A stretch of DNA of 64,000 nucleotides from Streptomyces kurssanovii (lineage in GTDB: Bacteria; Actinomycetota; Actinomycetes; Streptomycetales; Streptomycetaceae): NCBI RefSeq assembly GCF_014649695.1, contig NZ_BMTN01000015.1, forward strand, positions 100,237 through 164,236, in the 5' to 3' direction. Positions 61,378 to 64,000 of the stretch are shown here, piece after piece. Under the pieces are notes generated by a model. The model ran no database searches, was not told where the DNA came from, and saw only the letters and a list, made by a program, of their open reading frames with translations. Position numbers and translations under genes: made by a program. Each line of letters starts with the position of its first letter. The stretch's first letter is position 1.

Positions 61378-63048
61378 CTACTCCCCGGAAAGAACCGCCT
61401 GGGCGGCCGTCCGGGCCTCCTCGGCGGTGTCCGACGCACGCGCCGCGGCGGCCGCACGCTCGCACTGCGCCAGCGTGTACTTCGCCAGCGTCGCCCGCAC
61501 ATACGGGATCGACGCGGCGCCCATCGACAGCGACGTCACACCGAGACCGGTGAGCACACAGGCCAGCAGCGGATCCGAGGCCGCCTCACCGCACACACCA
61601 CAGCTCTTGCCCTCGGCCTTGGCGGCCTCCGCGGACAGCGCCACCAGGTCGAGCAGCGCCGGCTGCCACGGGTCCTGCAACCGGGACACCGCACCCACCT
61701 GCCGGTCGGCGGCGAAGGTGTACTGCGCGAGGTCGTTGGTACCGAGGGAGAGGAACTCGACCTCCTGAAGGATCGACCGTGCCCGCAAGGCGGCGGACGG
61801 GATCTCCACCATCGCCCCGAACTTCGCCTGAAGCCCCGCCTGCCGGCACGCGTCCGCGAACGCCTTGGCATCGGTACGGTCCGCCACCATCGGCGCCATG
61901 ACCTCGAGGTGGACGGGCAGCCCCTGCGCCGCCTTCGACAGCGCCGACAGCTGCGTCCGCAGCACCTCCGGGTGGTCCAGCAGCGAACGCAGCCCGCGCA
62001 CACCCAGCGCGGGGTTGGGCTCGTCGGCCGGCGTCAGGAAGTCGAGCGGCTTGTCCGCGCCGGCGTCCAGCACCCGTACGACCACGCGCCCCTCGGGGAA
62101 CGCCTCGAGCACCTTGCGGTACGCCTCGACCTGCTTCTCCTCCGACGGCGCCTGCTTGCTGTCGTCGAGGAACAGGAACTCGGTACGGAACAGACCGACA
62201 CCCTCGGCCCCGGCGTCCACGGCAGCCGGAACATCCGCGGGCCCTCCGACATTGGCCAGCAACGGCACCTTGTGCCCGTCCGAGGTCGCCCCCGGCCCGC
62301 TGGACGCCGACAGTGCCGCCTTGCGCTCCGCGGCAGCACGCTCCATCTGTGCCCGCTTCTCGTCGCTCGGCTCCACGAAGATCTCGCCGGTGCTGCCGTC
62401 GACGGCGATCAGCGTGCCCTCGGCGAGCTCACCCGCTCCCGGCAGCGCGACCACGGCAGGCACCCCGAGCGCCCGCGCCAGGATGGCGCTGTGACTCGTG
62501 GGCCCGCCCTCCTCCGTGACGAACCCGAGCACCAGGGCCGGGTCCAGCAGCGCGGTGTCCGCCGGCGCCAGGTCGCGCGCGATCAGTACATACGGCTCGT
62601 CGCTGTCCGGCACACCCGGCATCGGCACACCCAGCAGCCGCGCCACGATCCGGTTCCGCACGTCGTCAAGATCCGCGACCCGGCCGGCCAGATACTCGCC
62701 GGCACCCGCCAGCAGAGCCCGGTAGGCCGCGAGCGCGTCGTACACCGCACGCTCGGCGGTGCTGCCGACGGCGATACGGCGGTCGACGTCGGACATGAGC
62801 TCCGGGTCCTGCGCCATCATGGCCTGCGCCTCGAGCACGGCCTGCGCCTCACCACCGGCCAGGTTGCCCCGCGCGATCAGGTCGGCGGCCACCGCTTCGA
62901 CGGCCTGGCGGGCGCGCCCCTGCTCGCGCTCCGCGTCCTGCGCGGGGATCTGCTTGGCCGGCGGCTCGAGAACCGCCGTGCCCATGTGCCGCACCTCGCC
63001 GATCGCCACACCGTGGCTCACGCCGACGCCTCGCAGCGTTGTCTCCAT
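61378..63048 (-). CDS. ptsI: Phosphotransferase system enzyme I
   Basis: 556 residues. GGPTSHSAILARALGVPAVV with the phosphorylated His186; PEP-binding barrel with LFRTEFLFLDD, GADKPLDFL, VRGLRSLLDHPE and CGVCGEAASDP (active Cys). It autophosphorylates with PEP and passes phosphate to HPr. Start ATG 63048. It is 74 nt downstream of crr in one operon, so controlled by the crr promoter and DasR. Confidence 0.97.
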   Translation of the reverse strand: METTLRGVGVSHGVAIGEVRHMGTAVLEPPAKQIPAQDAEREQGRARQAVEAVAADLIARGNLAGGEAQAVLEAQAMMAQDPELMSDVDRRIAVGSTAERAVYDALAAYRALLAGAGEYLAGRVADLDDVRNRIVARLLGVPMPGVPDSDEPYVLIARDLAPADTALLDPALVLGFVTEEGGPTSHSAILARALGVPAVVALPGAGELAEGTLIAVDGSTGEIFVEPSDEKRAQMERAAAERKAALSASSGPGATSDGHKVPLLANVGGPADVPAAVDAGAEGVGLFRTEFLFLDDSKQAPSEEKQVEAYRKVLEAFPEGRVVVRVLDAGADKPLDFLTPADEPNPALGVRGLRSLLDHPEVLRTQLSALSKAAQGLPVHLEVMAPMVADRTDAKAFADACRQAGLQAKFGAMVEIPSAALRARSILQEVEFLSLGTNDLAQYTFAADRQVGAVSRLQDPWQPALLDLVALSAEAAKAEGKSCGVCGEAASDPLLACVLTGLGVTSLSMGAASIPYVRATLAKYTLAQCERAAAAARASDTAEEARTAAQAVLSGE

Positions 63049-63122
63049 TTCACCGTCTCCGATTGGGCGGCGGTCCAGCCGCCGCGATGGATGTCCGACT
63101 CGCCGTCACCGACGTCGGCGGG

Positions 63123-63572
63123 TCACTGCCAGCCGAAGAGGCTCTCCCCGGCCTTCACGTCCCCGCTCTCACGGAGGTCGGACAGGGAGTCGGGTGTGGC
63201 CTCGAGTGCCACGACCGGGCAGATGGCGGACTTCCCCGCGGCCTCCACGGCCGCCGGGTCCCAGCGCACCACGGACTGGCCGCGCCGCACCGTGTCGCCC
63301 TTGTTGACGAGGAGCTCGAAGCCCTCGCCGTTGAGCTGCACCGTGTCGATACCGAGGTGCGTCAGCACACCGTGCCCTTCGTCGTCCACGACGACGAAGG
63401 CGTGCGGGTGGAGGGACACGATGATGCCGTCCACCGGAGAGACCGCCTCTGACGGCTCACGCACGGGGTCGATGGCCGTCCCAGGCCCGACCATCGCACC
63501 GGAGAACACCGGATCGGGCACGGCCGCGAGACCGATGGCCCGGCCGGCAAGAGGGGACGTCACTGTGGTCAT
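63123..63572 (-). CDS. crr: PTS glucose-type enzyme IIA component
   Basis: 149 residues; ATG at 63572 with GGGAGG. IIA-Glc fold: PLAGRAIGLAAVPDPVFSG, SPVDGIIVSLHPHAFVV (His57) and VLTHLGIDTVQL (phosphorylated His72). In streptomycetes this protein hands phosphate to GlcNAc permeases (NagE type), and crr mutants fail in development. First gene of crr-ptsI, leader of about 230 nt; DasR site in promoter. Confidence 0.96.
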   Translation of the reverse strand: MTTVTSPLAGRAIGLAAVPDPVFSGAMVGPGTAIDPVREPSEAVSPVDGIIVSLHPHAFVVVDDEGHGVLTHLGIDTVQLNGEGFELLVNKGDTVRRGQSVVRWDPAAVEAAGKSAICPVVALEATPDSLSDLRESGDVKAGESLFGWQ

Positions 63573-63714
63573 GGAGCCTCCCAGGGGCGGAGATTCGTCA
63601 GGCGCCGTCACCGCTGTTGCCGACGACGCGCTGCTGTGAAGAGTAGGTCATGAGAAGTCCTAGTTCCGCCCCGGATCTACCAGTTGACGGACCTAGGTGT
63701 GCACCGGAAGGGGT

Positions 63715-63744
63715 TTGCGTCATCTGCCGGTGAAGTTGTAGTCT
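63715..63744 (+). promoter_or_regulatory. Putative distal promoter of the rRNA operon
   Basis: TTGCGT (63715-63720) and TAGTCT (63739-63744) with 18-bp spacing face right, toward the rRNA leader. Streptomycete rrn operons have several tandem promoters, so this fits as the first visible. It lies inside the predicted crr leader. Confidence 0.6.
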
Positions 63745-63810
63745 CGTACCTCTGCTGGACCCCAACGCGACACTGAGTCGGGGGTTGCCGGCAGCACCTG
63801 TCAGGGCGAG

Positions 63811-63832
63811 ATCCTAACTGGTCTAAACCACT
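63811..63832 (-). promoter_or_regulatory. crr promoter with DasR (dre) site in the spacer
   Basis: ACTGGTCTAAACCACT (63817-63832) differs from the dre consensus at one or two positions. Directly adjoining on the minus strand is TAGGAT (63811-63816), a perfect -10. The dre therefore covers the spacer up to a weak -35 (GGACGT, 63835-63840), where bound DasR would block polymerase. Predicted start near 63804. Confidence 0.8.
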
Positions 63833-63887
63833 GCACGTCCTCCGGGACGACCGCGGGGTGGTGGTCGGGAGGGCCGGAAAAGCCTGA

Positions 63888-64000
63888 TAGTGTTGGAAAC
63901 ACCGAAGGGAAGCGCCCGGAGGGCCCCGAGAAGGGCCCAAAGGAAGCGTCCGTTCCTTGAGAACTCAACAGTGTGCCAAAAATCAACGCCAGATATGTTG
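63888..64000 (+). promoter_or_regulatory. rRNA operon proximal promoter -10 and leader
   Basis: TAGTGT (63888-63893) is a -10; its -35 region is weak. The following leader has a GGGCCC-loop-GGGCCC hairpin (around 63925-63942) and CCTTGAGAACTCAACAGTGT, then CCAAAAATCAACGCCAGATA, the conserved antitermination and processing region found before streptomycete 16S rRNA (memory). Confidence 0.8.

Larger units (their letters stand above)
63573..64000. other. Shared upstream region of crr-ptsI and an rRNA operon
   Basis: 428 bp with no protein gene. It contains the putative minus-strand crr promoter and dre site (63811-63832), a plus-strand promoter (63715-63744), a second plus-strand -10 (63888-63893) and the rRNA operon leader up to the edge. 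16S rRNA must start beyond the window. Confidence 0.75.

Noticed and set aside
1-64000. CRISPR array, tRNA, insertion sequence or prophage
   Set aside because: No regularly spaced repeats, cloverleaf, transposase or integrase was seen; the rRNA genes themselves begin outside the window.

Overview
The window is chromosomal DNA of a Streptomyces. The evidence is very high GC with strong third-position GC, many GTG starts and GTGA/ATGA stop-start overlaps, RbpA, a Cvn-type conservon, a Ppm1-type mannosyltransferase, chitinase promoter repeats, and a DasR site in front of the PTS genes. From memory, gene content resembles the S. coelicolor stretch from crr/ptsI to the riboflavin operon; this is inference, no alignment was run. 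There are about 58 genes, no tRNA, no CRISPR array and no insertion sequence. The right end stops inside the leader of an rRNA operon.

Left part (1-12.2 kb): a truncated methyltransferase, a secreted GH18 chitinase (minus) behind paired 12-bp promoter repeats, then an FMN riboswitch driving ribD-ribE-ribM-ribBA-ribH (deaminase/reductase, riboflavin synthase, riboflavin transporter, DHBP synthase/GTP cyclohydrolase II, lumazine synthase). hisE, hisG, a PH-domain membrane protein and two tandem CNNM/CBS proteins follow on the same strand.

Centre (12.2-36.7 kb): a TPR-AAA+ ATPase, a uridine-kinase-like protein, a Tat-exported C39-like peptidase, an acyl-CoA dehydrogenase, an Lrp regulator, an amidohydrolase, ppm1, fxsA, rbpA (sigma-R type promoter), a YczE/GDPD/MFS operon divergent from a MocR regulator, a FtsK-like ATPase with a degenerate Walker A plus a 64-residue membrane partner, ankyrin and HEAT-repeat proteins (the latter behind a tri-cysteine micro-ORF), and a coupled glycosyltransferase-glycosyltransferase-SGNH hydrolase cassette.

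The most unusual locus is 38.35-45.85 kb: a three-gene SMC-type operon whose parts look like a kleisin (MksF/JetA), a winged-helix partner (MksE/JetB) and a 1604-residue SMC ATPase (MksB/JetC). The usual fourth Wadjet/MksG nuclease (JetD) is absent, the Walker B reads D-N instead of D-E, a 49-codon ORF bridges the first two genes by start/stop overlaps, and the operon ends in a perfect 52-bp palindrome.

Right part (45.9-64 kb): a membrane protein, a CvnABCD conservon (histidine-kinase-like, roadblock, DUF742, GTPase), glpF-glpK, an Mpo1-like protein, a VanX-like dipeptidase, a NUDIX hydrolase, a GH31 glycosidase, acetoacetyl-CoA synthetase, an unknown 302-residue protein and crr-ptsI. The DasR site lies inside the putative crr promoter spacer, and a putative rRNA-operon promoter fires toward that promoter from within the crr leader.
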